From: Corynebacterium appendicis CIP 107643
GTDB lineage: Bacteria > Actinomycetota > Actinomycetes > Mycobacteriales > Mycobacteriaceae
Assembly (NCBI RefSeq): GCF_030408415.1
Contig: NZ_CP046976.1
Coordinates: 1,736,001-1,800,000, forward strand
Length of the DNA stretch: 64,000 nucleotides
Reading direction: 5' to 3'
The notes beneath the pieces were generated by a model that saw only the letters and a program-made list of their open reading frames with translations, did not search any database and was not told the origin of the DNA. Below are positions 29,166 through 38,242 of the stretch, in pieces. Each line of letters opens with the position of its first letter. Position 1 is the stretch's first letter. The position numbers and the translations under genes were made by a program.

Positions 29166-29636
29166 CTAGATATCGTCGTCGTTGCTCGGGCCCTCACCGG
29201 CGAGCGGCAGGTCGTCGATGTCTTCGAGCTGGCGCACACCCGCGCCGTCGGCGAACTGGCCGGGGCGCGCCGGCGGTTCGATGCCCTCGACCTCGATGAG
29301 CGGGCAGTCCGCGTACAGGCGGTCCAGGCCGTAGAACTCGCGCTCCGCGTCGCGCTGAACGTGCACGACGAGCATGCCGTAATCCAGCAGCACCCAGCGG
29401 AATTCGCGGTTGCCCTCGCGGCGCTTCGGCTCCGCTCCCATCTTCGTCAGCGCATCCTCGACCTCCTCCACGACGGCCGCCACCTGGCGCTCACTGTCTG
29501 CGGAAATGACGACGAAAATGTCGGTGATGGCCATGACATCCGTGACGTCGATGACGGCGATATCGCGTCCGAGTTTCTCGTCGGCGGCTTTCGCGGCGGC
29601 GACGGCCAATTCGCGGGCGGTGTCAGAAGCAGTCAA
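29166..29636 (-). CDS. rsfS: Ribosomal silencing factor RsfS
   Basis: 156 aa. Binds L14 on the large subunit and blocks subunit joining in starvation. Conserved segments DVTDVMAITDIFVVISADSERQVAAVVEEVED and WVLLDYGMLVVHVQRDAEREFYGLDRLYAD (read in parts). About 40 residues longer at the C-terminus than short versions, with an acidic tail ending SNDDDI. It follows nadD and precedes the phosphatase, the usual actinobacterial order. Confidence 0.93.
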   Translation of the reverse strand: MTASDTARELAVAAAKAADEKLGRDIAVIDVTDVMAITDIFVVISADSERQVAAVVEEVEDALTKMGAEPKRREGNREFRWVLLDYGMLVVHVQRDAEREFYGLDRLYADCPLIEVEGIEPPARPGQFADGAGVRQLEDIDDLPLAGEGPSNDDDI

Positions 29637-29695
29637 ACGTGCAATCCTTACTCGACAAAGTTCTCTTTCAACCTACGCATTGTCGCACGTCGGCG

Positions 29696-30358
29696 TCAGT
29701 CTGGCCAGTTGGCGTACATCTCGTTCTTGGCGATGTACTGCACGACCCCGTCCGGCACCAAATACCACACCGGGCGCCCCTGCGACGCGCGCTCGCGGCA
29801 GTCCGTCGACGAGATCGCCATGGCGGGAATCTTGATCAAGTGCGTTTTGCCGCGGTGGACCTCCGGGAGCATGTCTTCCGTCAGCCCGTAGCCCGGGCGC
29901 GTGACGCCAACGAATTCGGCGAGGTCGAACATCTTCTCCCAGTCGCGCCACGACATGATTGATGCAAGTGCATCGGCGCCGGTGATGAAGAAGAGCTCGT
30001 CGCCAGGATAGAGCTCTGCGATGTCTTTGAGGGTGTCCACCGTGTAGGTGGGGCCGCCGCGGTCAATGTCCACGCGGGAGACATGGAAGCGGGGGTTGGA
30101 GGCGGTGGCGATCACCGTCATCAGGTAGCGGTCTTCCGCGTCGGAGACGTTCCGGTCGGCTTTCTGCCACGGCTCGCCCGTAGGCACGAACACGACCTCT
30201 TCCAACGCGAAGATGTCGGCGACCTCACTCGCCGCGACGAGGTGTCCGTTGTGGATCGGGTCGAATGTGCCGCCCATGATGCCAATCCGGCGTGATGTGC
30301 GGCGCGGTTCCGTGGCTGCTTCCGTCGGGAATGCCTCCGCTGTGTCGGGTCCTGTCAT
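29696..30358 (-). CDS. nadD: Nicotinate-nucleotide adenylyltransferase
   Basis: 220 aa. Makes nicotinate adenine dinucleotide in NAD synthesis. The nucleotidyltransferase motif is [15 protein letters not shown] and the second motif is [16 protein letters not shown]. About 24 residues precede the usual start of the domain, so the true start might be later. The next gene upstream is a decayed cutinase, in place of the normal proA neighbour. Confidence 0.94.
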   Translation of the reverse strand: MTGPDTAEAFPTEAATEPRRTSRRIGIMGGTFDPIHNGHLVAASEVADIFALEEVVFVPTGEPWQKADRNVSDAEDRYLMTVIATASNPRFHVSRVDIDRGGPTYTVDTLKDIAELYPGDELFFITGADALASIMSWRDWEKMFDLAEFVGVTRPGYGLTEDMLPEVHRGKTHLIKIPAMAISSTDCRERASQGRPVWYLVPDGVVQYIAKNEMYANWPD

Positions 30359-30570
30359 AGCGAGAAGGTCTTACCTTCAATTTTGGCATGCGCGTCGGGC
30401 GCAGCAGCCACTGTACTTCCCAGTGCGACTATTGCGGCCACAACCATAGGAGCGATACGCATCCCGAACTACTTTCTTCCAAAAAGGGGCTTCGTTCTGG
30501 GCTTTCCCTGGGGCATAGGTGCGCATTCGAGCGCACTTTGCGACCTTATCCAGGGCAATTCAATAAACCG

Positions 30571-31073
30571 TTATCTATATCGTACCCCATCGACCCATTT
30601 ACCAAAACGATCAGCGACGACATTGTCCCACCGCGACTGCCACACAAAGTAGCGGCCGTGGTTGCCCCCTGTTCGCTCGGATGCGCGGAGGGTCGCGATC
30701 GATGCGTCGCACACGCCGTCGAGCGGCAGGCAGTAGTTGACGCGGTTGCGGGTCGCGGCGGCAGTCTTGGAGTTCAGCGGGGACCAGCCGACGAGGCCGC
30801 CGGCACCGCCGCCTTTGACGCCGAGGGTGGCGGGGTCGCCCGGCGCAGTCATCGGGTTGCCCAGGTAGACGGCGCCGGCGAGCTGGCCGCGGCGGGCGAT
30901 CTCGCGCTCGGCGTCTTGCAGGATCATCGCGCCCTGGGAGAAGCCGACGACGACGTACTTCGGATGGCAGCCGGTGACACGCTGGGGACGGCGGGGACGA
31001 TGGTGGCGGTGACGGCGAGGACGAATGCGAGAACCAGTGCGAGCGCGCGGCGACGCGAGAAAAGGATTGACAC
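30571..31073 (-). pseudogene. Cutinase-family pseudogene with internal deletion
   Basis: From GTG 31073 the minus strand encodes a clean signal peptide (MSILFSRRRALALVLAFVLA, then VTATIVPAVPSVSP). The frame is then lost, and the neighbouring frame starts at HPKYVVVGFSQGAMIL, which is the nucleophile elbow of cutinases, and runs to the stop at 30571. Cutinases have some 80-100 residues between signal peptide and this motif; these are gone. The retained His region (NHGRYFVW) is near the end. It is a deletion plus frameshift scar and not an active esterase gene. A start within GFSQGAM could yield only a fragment. Confidence 0.75.
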
Positions 31074-31094
31074 GGACTGGATTCTAAACTGAAA

Positions 31095-32372
31095 CTAATC
31101 GCGCGTCTGGCCAGTTCCCTCCAGAATCCACTTCGTGCTGGTCAGCTCCGGCAAAGCCATAGGTCCGCGGGCGTGCAGCTTTTGCGTCGAGATGCCGATT
31201 TCCGCGCCCATTCCGTACTGCTCCCCGTCCGTGAATGCGGTGGAGGCGTTGACCATCACGGCCGCGGCGTCGACCTCGGCGGCGAATTTCTGGCACGTGT
31301 ACGCGTTTGTCGACGCGATCGCCTCGGTGTGCCCGGAGGAGTATTTTGCGATGTGCTCGATCGCGCCCTCGACTCCGTCGACGATCTGCACGGCGATGTC
31401 CATCGAGAGGTACTCGTCGGACCAGTCGGCTTCCGTCGCGGCGACGATATTCTCCACGCCGAGAGCAGAGAGCTTATCGACGTCCCCGTGCACCGTCACC
31501 CCCGCCTCCTGCAGCGCAGTGATGACGCGGAGTTGGTCCTCGGGGGAAAGCGCGCCGTCGATAAGCGCTGTTTCGGTCGCGTTGCACACGGACGGGCGGC
31601 GTGTCTTGCCGTTCAGCAGCATCGCGATGCCCTCGTCTAGGTCCGCGTCTTTGTCGATGTAGAAGTGGCAGTTGCCGGTGCCGGTCTCGATCGCGGGCAC
31701 CGTCGCGCCGGTGACCACCGCGTCGATCAGGCGCGCCGAGCCGCGCGGGATGACCACGTCAACGAGCCCGCGCGCCGTGATGAGGTCCTGCACCGAATCG
31801 TGTGTCTCGCACGGCAGCAGCTGCACGATATCGCGCGGCAGCTCGTGCTTTTCCGCGACGTCCTGCAGGATCGCCACGAGCGCCTCATTGGAGTTCTTCG
31901 CCGACTTCGAGCCGCGCAACAGCGCCACGTTGCCCGACTTGATCGCCAGGCCGAACGCGTCGACAGTGACATTTGGTCGCGCCTCGTAGACCATGCCCAT
32001 CACGCCCAGCGGCACGCGGACCTGCTTCATGTGGATGCCGTTCGGCATGAGCCCGCCGCGCAACACTTCCCCCACCGGGTCGGTGAGCGACGCAACCTGG
32101 CGCAGGCCGCCCGCAATGCCCTCGATGCGCGAGGCGTCGAGCGCGAGACGGTCGATGAGCGATTCGCTCAAACCGTTCGCTTTCCCGTCCTCGATGTCAT
32201 TGTTATTCGCGGCGAGAATCTCGTCCGTGCGTTCGACGAGCTCGTCCGCGGCGGCGTGCAACACCACATCCTTGTCCGGCGTGGCGAGCGTAGCCAAAAC
32301 TGGAGCCACCTTCTTCGCCGCGCGGGCCTTAGTCAGGACTTCTTCGCGTTCAATTTCTCTCGAATCGGTCAT
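31095..32372 (-). CDS. proA: Gamma-glutamyl phosphate reductase
   Basis: 425 aa. Second step of proline synthesis, NADPH-dependent. The catalytic Cys is in [14 protein letters not shown], and [38 protein letters not shown] covers the NADP site (read in parts). In corynebacteria proA, a hydroxyacid dehydrogenase gene, proB and obg are consecutive; here 14.7 kb of accessory DNA separates proA from the other three. The insertion begins within about 50 bp of the proA start, so proA must now use a promoter supplied by, or left in, that gap. Confidence 0.96.
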   Translation of the reverse strand: MTDSREIEREEVLTKARAAKKVAPVLATLATPDKDVVLHAAADELVERTDEILAANNNDIEDGKANGLSESLIDRLALDASRIEGIAGGLRQVASLTDPVGEVLRGGLMPNGIHMKQVRVPLGVMGMVYEARPNVTVDAFGLAIKSGNVALLRGSKSAKNSNEALVAILQDVAEKHELPRDIVQLLPCETHDSVQDLITARGLVDVVIPRGSARLIDAVVTGATVPAIETGTGNCHFYIDKDADLDEGIAMLLNGKTRRPSVCNATETALIDGALSPEDQLRVITALQEAGVTVHGDVDKLSALGVENIVAATEADWSDEYLSMDIAVQIVDGVEGAIEHIAKYSSGHTEAIASTNAYTCQKFAAEVDAAAVMVNASTAFTDGEQYGMGAEIGISTQKLHARGPMALPELTSTKWILEGTGQTRD

Positions 32373-32424
32373 GCTGGCCCACTGTAATGGAATCGATCAC
32401 GAATTTAAGCTGTCTTAAGGCCAA

Positions 32425-34107
32425 TCACTCAGGGATAACCAGCCGTCGAAGGGATGACTTCTTAGAAACCAGTTCGCCGGGAAGCTCCGCCAAACTGATC
32501 GATGGCCCCGCAACTGCATCCCAACCAATTCTTGCGCCTGTATTTTCAACAAAGTCCACAGCTTGAGCCAGATGGCGCGGCTCGTAGTTGTGCACACCAG
32601 TTACCATGCGCCATCCTCGGACGATCCATTCTGGGTCCAACGGCACGTTTAGCGACGGAGCCACAGACCCGGCCAAAACTGCTGTTCCGCCTACGTTCAA
32701 GGTCGAAAGTGCCCCTGAGACCCCTTCCGACACTCCCGAAAAATCGAAAACGACATCAGCTTGGGTTCCGTTTAGATCATTGACGAGCTCGTCGGCAGAA
32801 GCCTCTGCTAGATGGAACGAGTTCCCATTGATATCGCAGCCAATAATCCTTCCTGCCCTTCTTTTCTCCGCCTCGGAAAGCGCAACAAGTCCCAGCATCC
32901 CTATGCCGTTGATGAGCACCGTCCGGCCCTCGATCTCATCTGCCGACTCAAACGCCGACATGACGGTTGCGACTGCACAGCTAGCCACCGAAGCAGCGAC
33001 ATCAGGCACTTCTTGCGCTACCGGAATCACTGTTTGCCCCGCAAGAAGATGAATATGGGTCGCGTATGTCCCCGACAACGGCCATGAGCCACGGAGAGAT
33101 TCGTGCCCGACTTTTTGCACAGAGAGACATTTCGCCGTCAGTCCACTGCGACACCGAGCACACTCCCCACAAGAAGAAACAACGGAGAACACTACTCGTT
33201 GCCCAGTTTCAAGACCGGCCCTTTTGGAAACGACGACCTCGCTCACGCCTTCATGCCCCAACACGGACGGAGAAGGACTTGCTCGGCGTCCTTGGACTGT
33301 GTGCCGATCAGAACCGCAGACTGTGGCTCCTGTAAGCCGGACTAGTAGTTCCCCGTCTTTCAGCTCGGGAAAGGCCAACTCCTTCAGTTCAAAGGCTGAG
33401 CCACCGTTCCACACTTGTGCAGTTGCAACCATGAGATGGCTCAGGAGGTTGGTGTTAGTGAACTCAGCAGCTGATTCAAGGATCACGTCAGCGCCAAGAT
33501 CTTCGAAGTCCTGACGGTCAAGGTGGCCACTCATCACCCCCACCGATGTCACACCCGCGCGCTGGGCGGAGACCACGTCCGCTTCAGTGTCGCCGACGCT
33601 GATAACTGCATCCTTGTCGGAGATACCGCTACGTTCCATCGCCAGCTGAATCAAATAGGGTTCGGGCCGTCCCACCGGAACTTCATCGCCCGCGGCGAGA
33701 ACGTCAATCTGGCCATTCTCGCTCCACTCCAGTCCGGACAAAATAATCTCGGCGATCTCGCGGGAGAACCCCGTTGTCAACGCTATCTTCGCGCCCGCTT
33801 GGTGAATGGCGTTCAGCGCATCTTCAACGCCGGGAAGCGGCACAGGAGGATTCGCCTCATACGTGGACTTCAGTTCCTCTCTGAACCATGCCCATGCAGT
33901 ATCAATATTCTCATCACTCGGCTCTACGCCGCCAATTTCAAACAGCTTTCCGATGGCGTACTTCTTCTCTGTTCCTATCAACTGCTGAAACTGCTCGTCC
34001 GTGTATGAAGCACCTGCACGTTCGGTTGCTTCACGCAGAACGCGGTATACCTCATCCCGGTCATTGATCGTGGTGCCGGCCATGTCGAAAACGACTAGTT
34101 TCTTCAT
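32425..34107 (-). CDS. Fusion of phosphonatase-like HAD hydrolase and zinc alcohol dehydrogenase
   Basis: 560 aa in one frame. Residues 1-225 are a HAD hydrolase with FDMAGTT (D8 nucleophile, A10 as in phosphonoacetaldehyde hydrolase, where most HADs have Asp) and GTEKKYAI (K48/K49 near where PhnX has its Schiff-base lysine, aligned by eye). From about 228 (MVATAQVWNGGSAFELKE) a medium-chain dehydrogenase follows with catalytic-zinc residues CGSDRH and GHEG and a structural CxxC set CGECARCRSGLTAKC. The two halves match the phosphonatase-like (TIGR03351) and phosphonate-associated alcohol dehydrogenase (TIGR03366) families, normally separate genes. With the PhnE-type permease upstream it suggests phosphonate breakdown. 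Confidence 0.85.
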   Translation of the reverse strand: MKKLVVFDMAGTTINDRDEVYRVLREATERAGASYTDEQFQQLIGTEKKYAIGKLFEIGGVEPSDENIDTAWAWFREELKSTYEANPPVPLPGVEDALNAIHQAGAKIALTTGFSREIAEIILSGLEWSENGQIDVLAAGDEVPVGRPEPYLIQLAMERSGISDKDAVISVGDTEADVVSAQRAGVTSVGVMSGHLDRQDFEDLGADVILESAAEFTNTNLLSHLMVATAQVWNGGSAFELKELAFPELKDGELLVRLTGATVCGSDRHTVQGRRASPSPSVLGHEGVSEVVVSKRAGLETGQRVVFSVVSSCGECARCRSGLTAKCLSVQKVGHESLRGSWPLSGTYATHIHLLAGQTVIPVAQEVPDVAASVASCAVATVMSAFESADEIEGRTVLINGIGMLGLVALSEAEKRRAGRIIGCDINGNSFHLAEASADELVNDLNGTQADVVFDFSGVSEGVSGALSTLNVGGTAVLAGSVAPSLNVPLDPEWIVRGWRMVTGVHNYEPRHLAQAVDFVENTGARIGWDAVAGPSISLAELPGELVSKKSSLRRLVIPE

Positions 34108-34118
34108 CTTTTTCCTTT

Positions 34119-35161
34119 CTAACGGATGGTGTTACGGAGCCAAATGGACAGAGCCTCAACCAGGAGAACCACGACCAGCATCAGAATGAGAATCATGGTC
34201 ACAACGTCGAACTGATTGACTCGCGCCGCATTCAGGAGAAGGAAGCCGACACCTCCAGCTCCGACGACACCCAGCAAAGTGGCTGAGCGAATATTGGTAT
34301 CCAGCAAATACAGTGAATGAGCAACAAAAGCGGGTGCCGCCTGACGCACCGTTGCGGCGAAGAACACTTGCGCGCCGCTAGCACCGGTTGCGCGAATTGC
34401 ATCCTGCACCTTGGTGTCAGTCTCTTCTAGAGAATCGGCAACTAGCTTCGAGAGCAACCCGACAGCGCCGACCGCTAGAGCGAGAGTTCCTGCGACTGCT
34501 CCAAGTCCAGAGATCACGATGAAAATGATCGCCAGGATCAGCTCCGGAATACCGCGGATGATCACAATCAGCCCCCGGAAAAAGCCGTGAACTCCAGGGT
34601 TACGCACAACATTGCGTGCAGCGAGGCAACCGACCGGAACCGCCAGCACGGCACCGATCAAGGTTGCAGAAAAGGCGATCTGCAAAGTGACAATTAGTTG
34701 CTCAATCATGGAGCCCAGCGCTCCACCAGTTGACGGAGGGAAGAACAGCCCCATGACTTGCGGAATATCTTTCAGCCCCCCCAGAATCTGTGCCCAATCC
34801 AACTCAACTGTCCACAGGCACCAGACTGTAAACGCGATTAGCGCAAGACAGCTCGAAAACCTGGCTACTCGATCGCGATTCCACGGTGGGGTCAAATGAG
34901 ATGTCTGTTTCGGTGTTCTCTTCCCACCGAGCAATTTGTCAGCCCAGGACCCCTGAGTACTGCGCTCAGAACCATTCAGCAGAATCTTGCGAATCGCACC
35001 AGAGATCATTTCCAGCACGATGCACATCGCCAAAACGATCAACGCGAGTGCCATCCCCCGCTGGTAATTCAGCACACGAAGAGAATCCGAAATCGCGAGG
35101 CCAATACCGCCGACCCCCACATATCCGAGCAAGACCGACGTACGCAGGTTGATGTCAAACC
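34119..35161 (-). CDS. PhnE-type phosphonate ABC permease, 5' end cut by IS
   Basis: The frame runs from the IS boundary at 35161 to 34119, about 347 codons. The first 60 codons (FDINLRTSVLLGYVGVGGIGLAI) are the end of one PhnE permease domain. A hydrophilic linker and a complete second permease domain with LDTNIRSATLLGVVGAGGVGFLL follow. So the gene was a double-length fused PhnE, and the first domain is mostly missing. No phnC or phnD remains on the far side of the IS, so the transporter cannot work from this locus. It lies 11 bp upstream of the HAD/dehydrogenase gene. Confidence 0.85.
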
Positions 35162-35212
35162 TGAAGCGTCCTGGGTTTAGTTCCTACCTCAGGTAAGGAA
35201 GGATTAGGCACT

Positions 35213-35533
35213 ATGCCCAGAAAGTATTCCGTCGAGTTTAAGGAGAAGGCGGTCCATCAGATCATTGAAATGGTCCGCTTGGAGTCCTGCTCACTACAGC
35301 GCGCCTACGAACAGGTCGGCGAGCTCCTCGGCGTATCACGCCATACATTGCGGGCGTGGTACAGCGACAGTGCCTCCACACGAGATGGCCGCACAACGCC
35401 GGATAGCGAAACAATGGAAGAAAGGCTCAAGCGTCTTCGCCGAGAGAACCGTGAACTGAAACGAGCAAACGGGATGCTCAAAACTGCTTCGGCTTTTTTC
35501 GCAGCGGAACTCGACCGACCCACGACCAAATGA
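35213..35533 (+). CDS. IS3-family transposase OrfA
   Basis: 106 aa. Helix-turn-helix (SLQRAYEQVGELLGVSRHTLRAWY) and leucine-zipper-like end (RLKRLRRENRELKRANGMLKTASAFFAAE). A T-run in GGCTTTTTTCGC (about 35494-35505) allows a -1 shift into orfB, the usual way to make the OrfAB transposase. AGGAAGGA precedes the ATG. Confidence 0.9.
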   Translation: MPRKYSVEFKEKAVHQIIEMVRLESCSLQRAYEQVGELLGVSRHTLRAWYSDSASTRDGRTTPDSETMEERLKRLRRENRELKRANGMLKTASAFFAAELDRPTTK

Positions 35534-36381
35534 TCTCCTATATCGACGCGTATAAAGATCAGTTTGGGGTCGAGGCCATCTGCCGCGTCCTTCGACAAGC
35601 AGATTGTGGATTTATCACCTCACGCGGCTACCGGAAAGCCTCTCAACGTATCCCAAGTGCGAGAGCGTTAAGCGATAGCCTGCTCATTCCAGAGATTCGG
35701 CGTGTACATGCGGAGAATTTTTCGGTCTACGGTATTCGAAAAATGTGGCACGCTATGAACCGCGAAGGCTTTCATATTGGCCGCGATAAGACTGCCCGGT
35801 TGATGATGCTAGCAGGTGTTTCCGGCCGCAGACGTGGACGACGCCCGGTAACAACGGTAAGCCCAAAGACACCTGATTGTCGCCCGGACCTGGTGCAGCG
35901 AAACTTTCGTGCGCACGCACCGGGCAGGCTTTGGGTTGCCGATATTACCTATGTTCGCACTTCGTCGGGATTCGCCTACACCGCATTTGTAGTTGATGTC
36001 TTCAGTCGGAAAATTGTTGGTGTTGCCACGTGCTCTACGCTGCGCACTGATGCGCTGCCGATGGAGGCTTTAGAGCACGCTTTAACCACTGCTGGAAGAA
36101 TCCATGGCAACCAGTTGATTCACCATAGTGATCGGGGCAGTCAGTACGTGTCGTTGAAATATTCTACGGCTTTAGCTGAGTCTGGAATTCGCCTGAGTGT
36201 GGGAACAGTCGGCGACTCCTATGACAACGCATTGGCGGAGACGGTCAATGGACTCGACAAAGCCGAACTCATCTACCCCCAAGGCCCGTGGACGTCAGTG
36301 GGGGAAGTTGAGTTGGCGACCTTGCGGTGGGTGCATTGGTGGAACACCAAGCGCCTTCACGAAGCATTGGAATACGAGTAG
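35530..36381 (+). CDS. IS3-family transposase OrfB, C-terminus shortened
   Basis: 283 aa with an rve DDE domain: D in WVADITYVR, D in HHSDRGSQY, and E in NALAETVNG. It sits in the -1 frame relative to orfA. The reading frame ends at LEYE, where the partial copy at 42109 continues for about 16 more residues (YATPQEVEIEY...). A short duplication GAGTAGAAATC here introduced the stop, so this copy has lost its last residues. Activity uncertain. Confidence 0.88.
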   Translation: MISYIDAYKDQFGVEAICRVLRQADCGFITSRGYRKASQRIPSARALSDSLLIPEIRRVHAENFSVYGIRKMWHAMNREGFHIGRDKTARLMMLAGVSGRRRGRRPVTTVSPKTPDCRPDLVQRNFRAHAPGRLWVADITYVRTSSGFAYTAFVVDVFSRKIVGVATCSTLRTDALPMEALEHALTTAGRIHGNQLIHHSDRGSQYVSLKYSTALAESGIRLSVGTVGDSYDNALAETVNGLDKAELIYPQGPWTSVGEVELATLRWVHWWNTKRLHEALEYE

Positions 36382-36497
36382 AAATCGAGTAGAAATCGAG
36401 TACAATCTCACCCGGCCCGTCAATACGGGGTAGTAAAAGAAGCGGAGTAGTAAAAGAAGCGGAACTAAACCCAGGACGCTTCAAGAAGGGAAGACCT

Positions 36498-38153
36498 ATG
36501 AACGTGTCTCGAAAGTCACTTGCCGCTGCGGCAGTGGCTGTCTCATTGGTCGCTGGAAGTGTGCATCTGGTGGGGAACGCCGTGGCGTCTCCCTCCGGCT
36601 CCGGCGTCAGCTCGGAGTTTTATCCGATGCAGCCGTACGAGCATTGGAGCGTGGTTTCGTTCGGCGATGTGCACATCGAAGCCGAGGCTGAAATGCCGAT
36701 CGCCGCTCAGGGCAAGCTGAGCTGGAGCAGCACCAACGTCATGCGCAAGTTTGCGAATGAGGCTCAGCCGTACGCACTGATCGCGGGTGAGCTCGACTTC
36801 GCTAACTCGAATGGCGAGCTCAAGCTCCTGTCCCCGCGGGCGAAGGTCGCCATCGACAATCCGGGCAACCTTGATGTCCTCATGGTGGATGGCAACGGGG
36901 CGCAGGTCATGCCGCGCATCGTCCAAAGTGATCAGGGCTACGATTCGTCGCCGCGCGTGGAGGCGCAATGGCAGCCGGGCGCGGCCGAGGACTTCGAGCT
37001 CGGCAAGGGCGTCTTCGGTTCCCTGTTCAGCCAGGGGGCGGCGAGCGGCACCGCTCAGAGGATCGGGCGCATCGCCGGTTCGCAGTGTGTCAACGATATT
37101 GCCAATGTGTTGACCGCGGAGTCGGCGGGCGGCGGACGTGTTCTGCTTCCGCTTGAGCCGGGGATCAACTACTGGAACGTTTCTTCCGCCGAGCTAAACA
37201 ACGCCCGTGAGATCGTCGAGAAGAATGGCTGGCCGCAGGACTCGATTCTGGTGATCAACGTCACGGATGCGGGTCCAATCAACCTCAACCTCGTCGACAA
37301 TGTGGGCGCCCATAAGCTCGGGCACGTTCTGCTCAACGCGCCAAACGTCTCGAACCTGCAGATCAGCGGCGACTCGATCAACTGGTCGATTCTCGCTCCG
37401 AATGCGACTTTCGTGAAGACGTCCGCGAACACGCAGGGACATGTCGTCGTCAACTCCGCGAACCTGGGCGGCTCCGAGGAGCACCTCAACCCGGAGCACG
37501 AGTTCCCCTGGGCTCTGCAGGATTGCACCGAGCCGTCCGAGCCGTCCGAGCCGTCTGAGCCGTCCGAGCCGACGGAGACCACGGAGCCGTCCGAGCCGAC
37601 GGAGACCACGGAGCCGTCCGAGCCGACGGAGACCACGGAGCCGTCCGAGCCGACGGAGACCACGGAGCCGTCCGAGCCGACGGAGACCACGGAGCCGTCC
37701 GAGCCGACGGAGACCACGGAGCCGTCCGAGCCGACGGAGACCACGGAGCCGTCCGAGCCGACGGAGACCACGGAGCCGTCCGAGCCGTCCGAGCCGACGG
37801 AGACCACGGAGCCGTCCGAGCCGACCACCGAGCCGTCCGAGCCTGGCAAAGACGGCAGCTCGTGGGGTTCTCCGTGGTGGCTGCTCCTAGTGCCGGCTAT
37901 CCCGGTTGTGACTTGGCTGATTGACAAGATTCCGAGTAGCTCGAACCCGGACCAGACGGCCCCGGATAAGCCGGGCCAGCCGGGTGAGAAGCCCGCTCCG
38001 GGCAAACCGGATGCTGAGGGCGACAAGCCTAGCCAGGCACCGGTCGAGCATCCGGTGAACCCTGGCAAGCCGGGTGAGTCGCGACAGGAGATTAAGTCCG
38101 TGCCATCTGGCGCGACTGAGAAGGGCGACAACGTTTCTGACTTCATTAGCTAG
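36498..38153 (+). CDS. Choice-of-anchor-A type surface protein with Glu-Pro-Ser repeats
   Basis: 551 aa. A Sec signal peptide (about 1-30, ending GNAVA) is followed by an adhesin-like domain (about 35-335) of the choice-of-anchor A kind, with strand-rich stretches such as HKLGHVLLNAPNVSNLQISGDSINWSILAPNA (read in parts). Residues about 345-449 are a stalk of EPSEPTETT repeats. Then comes a membrane helix (about 459-475) and, unusually, a 75-residue hydrophilic Pro/Lys-rich tail. No LPxTG motif is visible. A sortase gene follows. The start lies 14 bp past the IS3 end and its ribosome site AGAAGGGA directly adjoins the element. Confidence 0.75.
   Translation: MNVSRKSLAAAAVAVSLVAGSVHLVGNAVASPSGSGVSSEFYPMQPYEHWSVVSFGDVHIEAEAEMPIAAQGKLSWSSTNVMRKFANEAQPYALIAGELDFANSNGELKLLSPRAKVAIDNPGNLDVLMVDGNGAQVMPRIVQSDQGYDSSPRVEAQWQPGAAEDFELGKGVFGSLFSQGAASGTAQRIGRIAGSQCVNDIANVLTAESAGGGRVLLPLEPGINYWNVSSAELNNAREIVEKNGWPQDSILVINVTDAGPINLNLVDNVGAHKLGHVLLNAPNVSNLQISGDSINWSILAPNATFVKTSANTQGHVVVNSANLGGSEEHLNPEHEFPWALQDCTEPSEPSEPSEPSEPTETTEPSEPTETTEPSEPTETTEPSEPTETTEPSEPTETTEPSEPTETTEPSEPTETTEPSEPTETTEPSEPSEPTETTEPSEPTTEPSEPGKDGSSWGSPWWLLLVPAIPVVTWLIDKIPSSSNPDQTAPDKPGQPGEKPAPGKPDAEGDKPSQAPVEHPVNPGKPGESRQEIKSVPSGATEKGDNVSDFIS
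37530..37843 (+). repeat. Tandem repeat encoding EPSEPTETT stalk
   Basis: A 27-bp unit (9 aa, EPSEPTETT) is repeated about eight times, flanked by shorter EPS units; TETT occurs nine times. Repeats are nearly identical at DNA level, so copy number is likely to vary between strains by slippage. The stretch encodes an acidic, proline-rich extended stalk. Confidence 0.92.
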
Positions 38154-38180
38154 AAACGTTGGCCGTTCGATACTCTGAAT

Positions 38181-38217
38181 AAAGCGGGCTGGAGGACATC
38201 TACCTCCACCCCGCTTT
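38181..38217 (+). terminator. Hairpin after the surface protein gene
   Basis: AAAGCGGG-c-TGGAGG (38181-38195) pairs with CCTCCA-c-CCCGCTTT (38203-38217). It is 28 bp after the stop; a short T-rich tract follows. It separates the surface gene from the sortase gene. Confidence 0.8.
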
Positions 38218-38242
38218 CTCATTTATGAATTAGGATGTTGCA

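Larger units (their letters stand above)
35162..36483 (+). mobile_element. IS3-family element
   Basis: 1322 bp with perfect 23-bp terminal inverted repeats: left 35162-35184 beginning TGAAGCGTCCTGGGTTTAG, right 36461-36483. It holds overlapping orfA and orfB. Near the right end a 17-bp unit (TAGTAAAAGAAGCGGAG) occurs twice in tandem (36431-36463). The flanks (..AAACC / AGAAG..) show no 3-4 bp target duplication, so the two sides are probably no longer the original pair, consistent with a deletion next to the element. A truncated reverse copy lies at 42059-42326. Confidence 0.92.

Noticed and set aside
37530..37843. CRISPR array
   Set aside because: Repeats are contiguous, without unique spacers, and in frame in a surface protein.
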